In this document: positions 1-11,163 of the stretch, piece by piece
How positions within the stretch are numbered: position 1 is the first letter of the stretch
How the letters are laid out: every line of letters begins with the position of its first letter
NCBI GenBank assembly: GCA_029253285.1
Contig: JAQWZU010000106.1
Span: 16,758 to 80,757 of the forward strand
Length of the DNA stretch: 64,000 nt
Source: Akkermansiaceae bacterium
GTDB taxonomy: Bacteria > Verrucomicrobiota > Verrucomicrobiia > Verrucomicrobiales > Akkermansiaceae
Direction: 5' to 3'
Translations under genes and position numbers: made by a program
Notes under the pieces: generated by a model
What the model was told of the DNA's origin: nothing
Database searches by the model: none
The model's input: the letters and a program-made list of their open reading frames with translations, nothing else

Positions 1-1553
1 AGTGTTCCATTGGCATTATTCTGCACACTTGGTCCTTTGAACCAAAAAGCGACCGTCCGGGCATCCGACCCTCCAATGCCATTGTAGCCCAAGACATCGA
101 CCCAACTATTCGCACCATTGAAGACAATCGATGCCGTCGATCCCCCGGGCACCGGTGCCGGATCAGAAGTATCAAATGTTGGCGTCCCCACAAAGGTCCC
201 CACAAAGCCAGTCTCACTCTCTGCAATTAAACTTGTCCCCCCGATTTCACCCGGAGCCTCTCCGACCTTCCAGTGAGCAATCAAACTCGGATCCTCCAGA
301 ATTAACACGGAAACACTTACCTGGCTTGTCACATCACCTTGGGAGTTCGACGCAGTGAGGGTATAGGTCGAATTCGCATTTACCGTGACAACGACACTTC
401 CAGCCATCGCATCGACCGCTCCGACGCCGTTATCAATCTCGGCCGAGATGCCGTTCGTCACTTCCCAGGAGAGAGTCACCTCCCCACCTACTCGAACCTT
501 TGAAACATTTGAGGTGAAGCTTTCCACCACTGCCGGCTCGTCGACCACGACGATCACTTCGAGCGATTCCGTTCCCACCGGACCGGTTCCAGACAAAGTA
601 TAAGTCGTCGTTACGGTTGGGGAAACGGAAATCCCACCAAGACAGTCTACCGTCTGAGGCAGAACATCAATCGGCCCTGAACCATCATCAAGAGTCAGCA
701 AAGTCAGAGCCGGAGACACCGACCAACTCAGATCGGCACTCATACCAGAATCCACATAAGTTACCGCGCTCGTAAAGTTCACCAAGGTGTCCGTATCAAC
801 AAGATACTCCTTGTAGTGGGTCCCCACCGCCGAATCAGCAATGTCACCGTCACCATTTAGGTCATCAAGACGCTTGTCATAAATCGCAATCTCATCGACG
901 AGCCCATTGAAAAGCTGTGTGGTAACAACTTTGTTTGCTCCAATGACCCAATTCCCGTTTGCCGCTTCCGGAATATTACTACTGGTTCCAGCTGCTTCTC
1001 CATTGATGTAAAAACGAAACGTTGGATCAGCTCCTCCGGCGGCACTTTGATCGTAGGTCAATATGACATGATCAAATCCATCTTCCGCGGCCATAACCCC
1101 CGAATTTGTAGTCGCTCCACCCAAGAAAGTCGTAAAAAAGCGACCGGCGTTTACAACCAAATTACTGCGACCCGGCCCCAAAGTCCCATCCTGGTTGGCC
1201 AAGATCACCATGTCCCCGGCGCCAACATCTGCGCGAACGACCGCTTCAATTGTAAAATCTCCCACTGTTGGGTCCAACAGGAGCGGAGTCACTATCGCGC
1301 CATCACCATTAAAGAGCGCTCCCGATCCAATCGCCGCAGGCTCGCCCAAAACCGTCGTGCCAGCAGGAATTGTATAGTCAATATCGAGGCCATTCCCGCT
1401 GGAGTCAGCTAAGGTAGTCGCGCCGGGCGCTTCTTCAAATCGATAGTAAGCCAAGGGGCTATCCGCTACAATGACTCCAGGAAGATCAGCGAAAGCCGAT
1501 GGCATCGCCGCGAGGCTCACTAGTTTTATTGTGAAGAGTATCTGCTTGTTCAT
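1..1553 (-). CDS. LamG/concanavalin-like domain secreted protein (3' end outside window)
   Basis: Minus-strand frame opens at ATG 1553 (MNKQILFTIKLVSLAAMPSAFADLPGVIVADSPLAYYRFEEAPGATT...) and stays open toward the window edge; 'YYRFEE..ADSSGNG' and 'FYINGE' are LamG-like; signal peptide. Confidence 0.75.
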   Translation of the reverse strand, partial: MNKQILFTIKLVSLAAMPSAFADLPGVIVADSPLAYYRFEEAPGATTLADSSGNGLDIDYTIPAGTTVLGEPAAIGSGALFNGDGAIVTPLLLDPTVGDFTIEAVVRADVGAGDMVILANQDGTLGPGRSNLVVNAGRFFTTFLGGATTNSGVMAAEDGFDHVILTYDQSAAGGADPTFRFYINGEAAGTSSNIPEAANGNWVIGANKVVTTQLFNGLVDEIAIYDKRLDDLNGDGDIADSAVGTHYKEYLVDTDTLVNFTSAVTYVDSGMSADLSWSVSPALTLLTLDDGSGPIDVLPQTVDCLGGISVSPTVTTTYTLSGTGPVGTESLEVIVVVDEPAVVESFTSNVSKVRVGGEVTLSWEVTNGISAEIDNGVGAVDAMAGSVVVTVNANSTYTLTASNSQGDVTSQVSVSVLILEDPSLIAHWKVGEAPGEIGGTSLIAESETGFVGTFVGTPTFDTSDPAPVPGGSTASIVFNGANSWVDVLGYNGIGGSDARTVAFWFKGPSVQNNANGT

Positions 1554-1572
1554 GTTGTGTTGGGGTTTGCGT

Positions 1573-4500
1573 TTATGGATTTTGGATCACCCGGATCCGC
1601 AAGAATTGCTGGTCTCGTGCCGAAACTACAAAGGGACTTTCGAAAATAACATCTTCGGTGCCATCGGCATTCGAAGTCGCCTCGGTGAGTGAAGCCTGCG
1701 TCGACCAATCAACAAGATCTGATGACACATCCACCGTCACCGTGATGTCCGGAGTCTTCTCTAGGCGTGAGAAATTTAAAGTCACCGACTCACCGTCGAT
1801 TTCTACGCTAACATCGCCGTTACCACCCTGTTTTTTCGGATCAACCCCGAAGGCATACTTCATCAAGTTGCTCACTCCATCTCCGCTGGCATCGGCCAAT
1901 GGACCGCTCACTGCAGGATCAGCCAACTCAGCCTCCGAGAAATACCCCCGACTCCAACTAGCGTAGGCATTGCTATGCGGAAGCGGATTAGCTACTCCGG
2001 GAGATCCTCCGGCCTCACTACTGAGAGCCCAGCTAAATTGATCATCCCACGACGACCAATCAGCATTTTCATTGAGGACGTCGAGGCTATACCCTCCACT
2101 ACGCGCCGGAGAAAACCAATCGCCTTCATAGTCGAACGACAGAATGTTCTCTCCATTGGCATCGCGCAGCGTCAATTGCTCGCCTCCATTGTTGAGTGCT
2201 CCCGTATAGGTCCCAACAATCTTCAACCCCGGGAAATTCCCCGGATTGGCTACGATCAAACCATACTCTCCCGGAGCCAAGGAACCGCTCAGACTCGCTT
2301 CCACGCCATCCGTGAATTGCACCCCAGTCAGATCAAGCGGATTCGGCCCAATGTTACGCACTTCAATAAACTCGAATTCCTTTCCGCCGGTAGGCGAAAA
2401 ATGCAATTCCGTAATCCGCAAATATTGCTGGGCCAGTGAGGAATTGTCAGGCGTTGTCACCACGGCAATCAACATCCCGTCGGCGTCATGTAAGGAAATC
2501 GTCTCACCTCGGGTTGAGATTTGACCATCATAATCCCCTTCGACATTCAAACCCTCGCCACCACTTGGACTGCTAAACCGTGTCCGGAAAGCCGTGACTG
2601 CAGGGCTGACATAGAGACTTCCGTTCGACTCAATAATCGTTCCCGGGAGAAACGTGAAATCAACTCCACCCGACAAAGTCCACCCGCTCATATCAACCGA
2701 CTCACTCCCGGAGTTTTTCAACTCAAGAAATTCTTCTGCCTGATTTCCGGAGGAGGGTGAATTCTCAAAATCGTCAAACGCAATCGACGGAACAAACATC
2801 AACGGGCCAGGCAGAAGCGCCGAGCTGGTTTGCGGAGTTGGATAAGTCCCGACATTTGCCGCAAGATGCGTCACCGAGAGGTGAGTCCTTCGAGGAATCA
2901 GATAATCGTTCTTTAGAACTCCTAATGCTTGGGCCAAAGTTTGCTGCTGCCCGAATTGACCCCATTTATTCTTATCAAGCACGGCATCATTCCCGAGAGC
3001 GACCTCCATGAGATCAATGCTGTCATCGATCTCACTTCCCAATAAAACTTCATCGACCAAGGTCTGCAAGCGACGTCGGAACATGTCCTTGAAGCGATCA
3101 TTCTCGAGCAGCTTATCGATCAACTTACTCCAACTCCGATTCCCCGGCAGCTCCTGAATCCCCACAAAAGGATGACTTGGCGAAATAGGGGCGTTGGCAT
3201 TTCGCCCACCCAAGACGTAATCCTCCGTGGCCCAAATCCCATCGTGTGCAATCGAGTCATTGGTCATGTAGTGACTTCCAAATGTCAGATCCACATCCCA
3301 GGGCATTTGAGTCCACTCACCACTTCCATCGCTGTCACGGTAGAGGTAGTAGTTCTTCCTCATGTTGTCGTTGTTCTGCGTGAGAACAGTCGCTGCGAGG
3401 TAATTGAGTTGTCGTGGAATATCGACGTTGTCGAAAATGAAATTCTCCAACGCGGTGCCGCTTTGATTGATACCATTCACAAAGGCCACAAGATCGGCAT
3501 TCGATTCATAGGTGCGGTTCTTCTTCTCCACCCCGCTGGTCCCGCTGGTTCCGCCATTAAACAACTTGTAGAGCGCGCCATCGTCATCGATCCCCTTTTC
3601 ACGTCGAAGCAGCCGCTTGTCCACCTGCTCGGTAAAGGCTGCCACGCTATAAAAGGCCCCATTCTGCTGCACCCTCATCAGAAAACACACCGAACCCGGA
3701 GAACCGGCGAGATCGTATAAATCGTAGCTCAGCGGCTGGCGTACGTAGGCTTTATCAGTCCAGGTCGTGTTGAGATTAAACTCCTCAACTCGAACCGAAT
3801 TCGGATCTTCATCCACCCGACAATGGTGCCCTGTGTTAAAGTCCACCTTGTAGCTCTTCTTCGAGAGCCCCGCAGAGGAAGCTCCCCGAATCCGACAATA
3901 GACATTATCATAAAACTCTCCCAGATAGAGCACCGACGCCCGGGTCCCAGTGCGGTTATTGGCTCCCGAGGGATTCTGAATGAACCATTCCAGGACCGGA
4001 AGATTGGAATTCACCACCGGATTAATCGCGGCTGTTCCATAATACTCAGGCGAGTTCAGCGGATCATGATAGAGCGGATTTTTGGAAGTCAGGCCACCCG
4101 CGTCACTCGACTCAACACGCCAGCGAACCATCTCGCCATCCTGCAATCCCGCCAAGGGAATGTTCGCGGAATAAATACCATCCCCTGTCACGTCATCCGG
4201 AGCCACTCCATCATCCAACATTTCCAGCGAGCTCTCCGCATCAAATTCCTGACGATAGAAAAGCTCTACGCGATCCACCGCATCCTGACTCGCTGTTACT
4301 GAAGCCGTCACTTTTAAGAGCGACTGACCGGCAAGATCCGGGCGGGTGGGATTTTCGGTAAGATCACGAATCACCGGACCCAAGTCTTCGACGCCGCTGG
4401 CATTCGGAGCATTCGGAGTCGGCGGCGTCATGTAAACCAACGCCGAGCCGGCGGCCGGGCTAGTCTGCGCCGACAACTCGCAGTCGAAAAGAAAATCAGA

Positions 4501-5475
4501 ATTCCCCGCGCTTCGGTTCATGCCATGAACCGCGAGAATATTGGTTCCCGCTACAAGGTTTACTTGCGCCAAATTGATCGGAAAAGATTCCAGCGCGATT
4601 GCCAACGTATCACTGTGCGAGCTATTCGCCGCCGCATTGTAATCCCACACGCCGTCCACCGGCGGGTTGGCGGAAGCAAGAAGCGGACTGCCATTAATCG
4701 ATATTCCAAAACCATCGTCGTAGCGGGTCCTAAACAGGAGAGTCGAAACCTCCGAGGGATCATCGATTTGAAATGGCACGCGAATATAGACCGTGGAATT
4801 CACGCCATCCATCTCACCCTGAATATCGCCATCCAACCCGAAGAAAGAATCATATGGATCAGTCCCCGCTAGATCGGCATACCCTATACCCATTTCCGCC
4901 GAATTCCACCCGATGTCGTCAAAGGCGATTTCATTGTAAGGATCGGCCTCACCAAGATCTAACGAGGTATCGGTGGGCACGTAATACTTCAGCGGCGAAT
5001 CCGCTCCGACCAATGCCACCGTCGATCCACCCGGACTTCCCTCACCATAGGATACATCAGGATACTGCTGGGGATACTCCGGAGAAAACGAGGACTCGAT
5101 GGTCACTCCGTCGGGACGAACCAATCCCAGATACTCACCCGAAGCAGAAAGTTTGAAGTCAGTGTGCAATTCACCAACCGGATCGCTCCGGTCTTTTCCC
5201 GAGGCAAAGATCAACAATTCGTCGCCTGGAGACAAAGTGACATTAGGAATTTCCCATCGATTCGTCGAAGTGGCGCTATCGGTGAGAAGCCAGCCGTCGA
5301 GATTCACCGGAGAGCCAGAGACATTGGTCAACTCGATCCAGTCGGAGTTTTGTCCATCTTCATCAGTGATGCCGGAAATGTTGGAGGCTAGGAATTCACT
5401 GATGACAACATCGGCTGCAGTGAGCCGGGCAACACCCAGAACACAAATAGAGAGAGTTAGAAAAATACGAAACAT
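1573..5475 (-). CDS. Secreted lamin-tail-domain / CotH kinase family protein
   Basis: ORF 1573..5526; likely start at MFRIFLTLSICVLG (signal peptide); repeated lamin-tail-like 'VVISEFLASN..DWIELTN' and 'LRITELHFSPTGGKEFEFIEVRN'; CotH-like core 'YCRIRGASSAGLSKKSYKVDF...QMPWDVDLTFG'. Confidence 0.8.
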   Translation of the reverse strand: MFRIFLTLSICVLGVARLTAADVVISEFLASNISGITDEDGQNSDWIELTNVSGSPVNLDGWLLTDSATSTNRWEIPNVTLSPGDELLIFASGKDRSDPVGELHTDFKLSASGEYLGLVRPDGVTIESSFSPEYPQQYPDVSYGEGSPGGSTVALVGADSPLKYYVPTDTSLDLGEADPYNEIAFDDIGWNSAEMGIGYADLAGTDPYDSFFGLDGDIQGEMDGVNSTVYIRVPFQIDDPSEVSTLLFRTRYDDGFGISINGSPLLASANPPVDGVWDYNAAANSSHSDTLAIALESFPINLAQVNLVAGTNILAVHGMNRSAGNSDFLFDCELSAQTSPAAGSALVYMTPPTPNAPNASGVEDLGPVIRDLTENPTRPDLAGQSLLKVTASVTASQDAVDRVELFYRQEFDAESSLEMLDDGVAPDDVTGDGIYSANIPLAGLQDGEMVRWRVESSDAGGLTSKNPLYHDPLNSPEYYGTAAINPVVNSNLPVLEWFIQNPSGANNRTGTRASVLYLGEFYDNVYCRIRGASSAGLSKKSYKVDFNTGHHCRVDEDPNSVRVEEFNLNTTWTDKAYVRQPLSYDLYDLAGSPGSVCFLMRVQQNGAFYSVAAFTEQVDKRLLRREKGIDDDGALYKLFNGGTSGTSGVEKKNRTYESNADLVAFVNGINQSGTALENFIFDNVDIPRQLNYLAATVLTQNNDNMRKNYYLYRDSDGSGEWTQMPWDVDLTFGSHYMTNDSIAHDGIWATEDYVLGGRNANAPISPSHPFVGIQELPGNRSWSKLIDKLLENDRFKDMFRRRLQTLVDEVLLGSEIDDSIDLMEVALGNDAVLDKNKWGQFGQQQTLAQALGVLKNDYLIPRRTHLSVTHLAANVGTYPTPQTSSALLPGPLMFVPSIAFDDFENSPSSGNQAEEFLELKNSGSESVDMSGWTLSGGVDFTFLPGTIIESNGSLYVSPAVTAFRTRFSSPSGGEGLNVEGDYDGQISTRGETISLHDADGMLIAVVTTPDNSSLAQQYLRITELHFSPTGGKEFEFIEVRNIGPNPLDLTGVQFTDGVEASLSGSLAPGEYGLIVANPGNFPGLKIVGTYTGALNNGGEQLTLRDANGENILSFDYEGDWFSPARSGGYSLDVLNENADWSSWDDQFSWALSSEAGGSPGVANPLPHSNAYASWSRGYFSEAELADPAVSGPLADASGDGVSNLMKYAFGVDPKKQGGNGDVSVEIDGESVTLNFSRLEKTPDITVTVDVSSDLVDWSTQASLTEATSNADGTEDVIFESPFVVSARDQQFLRIRVIQNP

Positions 5476-5575
5476 AGAGGAAAACCAGCAATCGTCAGTG
5501 CCTGAGTCTAAATCCCCGATTCCCAATCAAAAAGAAGAAACACTCCTCCTCTGTCACACATTAGCCCCGGGCCAA

Positions 5576-6538
5576 CTATTTCCCGGCCTTTTTGAGAACA
5601 TCTGCGATCAGCACAGCCTTCCCATTTTGACGCTTGCTCTCGTCGGCAGCCTCCATGAAGGCGAAGAGTTCGATGGTTTCCCCGGCGGAGACGGGCGGCT
5701 TTCTGGTTTTGAAAAACTTGACCACTTCGGCAACGAGAGGCTGATAGCCGTCAAAAGATCCGACCTTGGCCTCGCCTTTTTCGCCTTTGGCAATTCCCGA
5801 GTATCCCTTCCCTTCCAAAAAGATTCCGGTGCGATTTCCCTTCCAGATTCCCGTCACCACAATTTTCCCTTCTTCGGTCGTGCTTCGAACGACCGATTCG
5901 CAGCCTCTCCCCATCACGGTGAAGAGAGCCTCACAACCATGTACGCCATACCAAAATAAATCCGGATGATGTTTCTCGATACTTGCCGGACTGGTGGTTC
6001 GTGCAACTTCCACTTTCCCGATCGAACCATTCCTCACGGCTTGGGTCGCTTTTCCGTATCGCAGTGACGATGACGAAAAAACTGGAACCTTTGCTTCTTC
6101 AGCTAAACGAAAAATCTCCAGAACATCCTTCAAGGAACCAGCCATCGGCTTGTCGAGATAGAGAATCTTCCCAGCCGCGATGACCTTCCGGGCCTGTTCC
6201 AAATGAGGACGCCCATCGACCGACTCGATCATGACCGCTTCGACTTTGGTGCACAGTTCCTCGATGGTATCGCAGATCTCCACGCCATACTTTTCCTGAA
6301 GCGTCTTGGTGTATCCATCGACCCGCGAGGCACTCGATTCGATATCGGGACTCCCACCTTTAAAAGCCGCGATCACCTTCGCTCCTGACACGTGCCCTTT
6401 CGCCTTGGGATTATTAATCGTCTCCGTGAATGCCACCACATGTGAAGTATCGAGACCAATCATTCCAATCCGGATGACTTCCGCTTTCGCCGAAATAACC
6501 ATCCCCAAACACGCCAAAAACTTTCCAATTCGTTTCAT
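5576..6538 (-). CDS. Gfo/Idh/MocA family oxidoreductase
   Basis: 320 aa; 'IRIGMIGLDTSHVVAF', 'VMIESVDGRPHLEQARKVIAAGKILYLDKPMA' Rossmann/GFO motifs. Confidence 0.8.
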   Translation of the reverse strand: MKRIGKFLACLGMVISAKAEVIRIGMIGLDTSHVVAFTETINNPKAKGHVSGAKVIAAFKGGSPDIESSASRVDGYTKTLQEKYGVEICDTIEELCTKVEAVMIESVDGRPHLEQARKVIAAGKILYLDKPMAGSLKDVLEIFRLAEEAKVPVFSSSSLRYGKATQAVRNGSIGKVEVARTTSPASIEKHHPDLFWYGVHGCEALFTVMGRGCESVVRSTTEEGKIVVTGIWKGNRTGIFLEGKGYSGIAKGEKGEAKVGSFDGYQPLVAEVVKFFKTRKPPVSAGETIELFAFMEAADESKRQNGKAVLIADVLKKAGK

Positions 6539-6539
6539 C

Positions 6540-7790
6540 TTATAATCCTAGTTTGTCTAACACTGCAATGGTCGTGCGGATAGCCAACGCCACCGCGACA
6601 ACAAATCCCGCCCATCCTAAATTAATAATCCAGGTAGGAACCTTTCGCTCCCCTATCAAATCAGGTCGTGTTCCGAGGTAAAGTAAAGCCGCAGCCAAAG
6701 CCGGTATCCCCAAAACCGTGAGCGCCTGCGCAAAAGTAATCAAATTCACCGTGCTCTTCGCATCACTCAAATTCAACAAAGCGACCACCAGTCCGCTGAG
6801 TAATGCCGCAGTGGTCAGACCCAAAGTCCATCCTTCCCCGAGCCGCGATCCCTTCCCTAGCGAGTCGGACAAGACCGTTCCACCGACGAGGGCATTCACC
6901 AAAAAGGAACTGAAGGCTCCCGCAAAAATCCCCATACAAAAAACCATCTTGGCCCACGGACCAAACAGAGGCTGTAGCTGCATCGCCACATCCCCTACTC
7001 CACTGAGCACGACCGGTTCGGGACGACCGTAAAACACCCGCGCCGCTGTCATCAAAATGATCGTCGAAAGAATCCCCACCACGCTGATACTGACGACCGA
7101 GTCTACCTGACCTCGTTTCGCGTCGAGGAGTTTCCATCCCTTTTCTTTCACGAGGTAGGCTTGGTAAAAGGCCCCTCCCACCGAAAAAGTCGTCGCCATC
7201 AAGCCCATTAAAACAAGGATCTCTGGAGCCTTCCCGGATTTCACCGGCACATAACCTCGAGGGGAGAAATAAATAACGAGGAAGTTAATTAAGAAAGCCA
7301 CTACCATCAATCCGATGAGGAACTTCATCAAGGTCTCAATCGAGCGGTAGAGATGCCTCTTCCAGTAGAGGCAAAAAATCACCAGAGCATTGAACGAGAT
7401 CAAGATGATCGCGGGAGTTGCACCCGACATCAGAGAATAATCTTCCGTCTCAAACAAAGGCGCGAGCCCCGAAACAATCGCAACATTGTTGGAATATTGA
7501 AAAATTGCCACGAGCCCAAAGAGAATCACCCCCACAATCACCGCAACGGGCCGCCCCAAGCGACGCGCAAGTTGATCACAAGGACTGTCCTGATAAATCA
7601 CCCCGATCCGCCCTGCCAAGGCGACCATCGCAATCATTAACACCACCGCGAGCACGATGGCCGCAATCCCGATATATCCATACTGCGCTCCCGCTTTCGA
7701 ACTCGTCAGAATACTCCCGGGCCCCAGAACAATCGCCGCGACAATGATGGCCGGACCGAAGGAGCTGAAGAGTTGTTTGAGCCGATTCAT
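6540..7790 (-). CDS. Nramp-family-like transporter (atypical)
   Basis: 416 aa polytopic membrane protein; 'FGPAIIVAAIVLGPGSILTSSKAGAQYGY' aligns by eye with Nramp TM1 'GPG...DPGN...AGAQFGY'. Confidence 0.75.
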   Translation of the reverse strand: MNRLKQLFSSFGPAIIVAAIVLGPGSILTSSKAGAQYGYIGIAAIVLAVVLMIAMVALAGRIGVIYQDSPCDQLARRLGRPVAVIVGVILFGLVAIFQYSNNVAIVSGLAPLFETEDYSLMSGATPAIILISFNALVIFCLYWKRHLYRSIETLMKFLIGLMVVAFLINFLVIYFSPRGYVPVKSGKAPEILVLMGLMATTFSVGGAFYQAYLVKEKGWKLLDAKRGQVDSVVSISVVGILSTIILMTAARVFYGRPEPVVLSGVGDVAMQLQPLFGPWAKMVFCMGIFAGAFSSFLVNALVGGTVLSDSLGKGSRLGEGWTLGLTTAALLSGLVVALLNLSDAKSTVNLITFAQALTVLGIPALAAALLYLGTRPDLIGERKVPTWIINLGWAGFVVAVALAIRTTIAVLDKLGL

Positions 7791-8924
7791 TTAGGAAGTC
7801 TGATTAAAGTGTGTTCGGGCAAGCTCCCGATCTAGAGGAAGCTCAACCGGCTGACCTTTGGCCACCGAAAGCAAAATCGCCCAGCCCAATTCCGCGGTAG
7901 AGGCTGAATTCACAAAACTCAGAAACGACTGCTCACCCTTGCGCACGCAATCGATGAAGTGCGCCACACAGGAACCAGTCTGATGCTCCATGACATCTCC
8001 GCTATCAGGAGTCGTCGTCTCGTCGCCCCAGAAATGATCCGGCGAACGTCCGTCATCGAGCGGGTAAACCCACTCCTTGCTCGTCTCGCTCTCGGACCAG
8101 TAGCGCACCTTGTGCGAACGCTCGAGATAGCTGTCAAAAATGAAGCCGCCCTTCGTCCCATGAATGTTATGATAGGCGTCGTAGCCATTGGCTTGATCGA
8201 CATTCCCAAAACAAAGCCCGGTGGCACCGTTGCTGAAAGTTACGTGGATATTGTAAATCACATCCGCCTCAAAAGCGCGCGTTTGCTCTCCGCTGGCGGA
8301 GGCGTAAACCTGCACTGGCGTCGCGCCTTGGGCCGCCATGATATTCAGCATCACACTGAGAGCGTGGATGATTCCCATTCCTATGGCATCGCCCATGATC
8401 TCACGGCTCAGCTTCCACACTTTGTCTTCCGCAATGTTAATCGGGTGCCGGTAGTTCACCTGCAGCTGCGTGATCGTTCCGAAGGCGTCGCGGCTCACCA
8501 TCTCTTGCAAGCGATGCTCCATCGAATCGAAATTCATGAGGTAGTTGACGTAAGTGATCAACTCGGGATGCGCCCGGGCCAACTCAAGTTGATTTTCGAA
8601 ATCAGCAAAGGTCGTCGAGCAAGGCTTCTCACAAAAGACATGCTTTCCCGCTTCCAAAGCAGCGATCGATTGCGGACCGTGCGAACTATTCGGGCTGCAT
8701 AGAAAAACGCCATCGATTTCCGGATTCGCCAGCATCGCCGCGTAATCCTCATAAAATGCCGATTCCGGCAACCCGATCTTCGCCAGCGATTCGACACCGT
8801 TCCCCCGAGAACGCTGATGCAAAGCCACTACCTCCGCCTCCGGGTGCTCCGTCAACCGCTGCATCAAGGTGGATCCCATCCACCCTGCTCCGACAAATCC
8901 AATTCGAGTAAGCCCGCTGCTCAT
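7791..8924 (-). CDS. Gfo/Idh/MocA family oxidoreductase
   Basis: ORF 7791..8978, likely start MSSGLTRIGFVGAGWMGS; 'GVFLCSPNSSHGPQSIAALEAGKHVFCEKPCS'. Confidence 0.85.
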   Translation of the reverse strand: MSSGLTRIGFVGAGWMGSTLMQRLTEHPEAEVVALHQRSRGNGVESLAKIGLPESAFYEDYAAMLANPEIDGVFLCSPNSSHGPQSIAALEAGKHVFCEKPCSTTFADFENQLELARAHPELITYVNYLMNFDSMEHRLQEMVSRDAFGTITQLQVNYRHPINIAEDKVWKLSREIMGDAIGMGIIHALSVMLNIMAAQGATPVQVYASASGEQTRAFEADVIYNIHVTFSNGATGLCFGNVDQANGYDAYHNIHGTKGGFIFDSYLERSHKVRYWSESETSKEWVYPLDDGRSPDHFWGDETTTPDSGDVMEHQTGSCVAHFIDCVRKGEQSFLSFVNSASTAELGWAILLSVAKGQPVELPLDRELARTHFNQTS

Positions 8925-9089
8925 GAGCGGGGCATTCTGAACGAGCGGCCCCCAACGAAAAGAAAACAAATCCTCCAAATTTTGAGCCCAGAACGGAACC
9001 TCCCAGAAAATCCACGGTAATTACTAAAAACCATGAAGAAAAAAGCTCTCTTCTACCTTTTCAATTGGCTTCTGAATTTCTCCCAAAAA

Positions 9090-9119
9090 AAAAGCCGGAC
9101 GGTTTCCCGTCCGGCTTTT
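9090..9119 (-). terminator. Intrinsic terminator downstream of groEL
   Basis: Perfect 13-bp stem AAAAGCCGGACGG-tttc-CCGTCCGGCTTTT, followed by a T-run on the minus strand. Confidence 0.85.
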
Positions 9120-9142
9120 GAAGGTTGTTTGGAAGCAACGAC

Positions 9143-10810
<1,668 letters not shown>

Positions 10811-11104
10811 TTAGTCAGTGAGGACACCGAGGATGTCAGCCTGAGAGAGAATTAGGAGGTCTTCGCCGTCAACTTTGACGTCGGTGCCACCGTATTTTGA
10901 GATAAGAACCTTGTCGCCGACAGCAACGTCAAAGACGATGTCTTTTCCGTTTTCGTCAGTTCCACCGGTGCCGAGTCCGGTGACTTCAGCTTCCTGAGGT
11001 TTTTCCTGAGCAGAGTCAGGAAGGACGATGCCTCCTGCGCTTACTGCTTCTGCTTCGAGCCGCTTCACGAGGACGCGGTTTCCGAGTGGTTTAATACTAG
11101 CCAT
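10811..11104 (-). CDS. groES: co-chaperonin GroES
   Basis: 97 aa; 'IKPLGNRVLVKRLEAEAVSAGGIVLPDSAQEKPQEAEV'. Confidence 0.97.
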   Translation of the reverse strand: MASIKPLGNRVLVKRLEAEAVSAGGIVLPDSAQEKPQEAEVTGLGTGGTDENGKDIVFDVAVGDKVLISKYGGTDVKVDGEDLLILSQADILGVLTD

Positions 11105-11137
11105 TGTTTTTTGTTTTTCTTGTTTGTGGTTGGTTTT

Positions 11138-11155
11138 GCCCGCGATGTCGCGGGC
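11138..11155 (-). other. Perfect hairpin in the dnaK-groES intergenic region
   Basis: GCCCGCGA-CA-TCGCGGGC (8 bp, 2-nt loop), not followed by a T-run. Confidence 0.6.
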
Positions 11156-11163
11156 GAGAGTGT

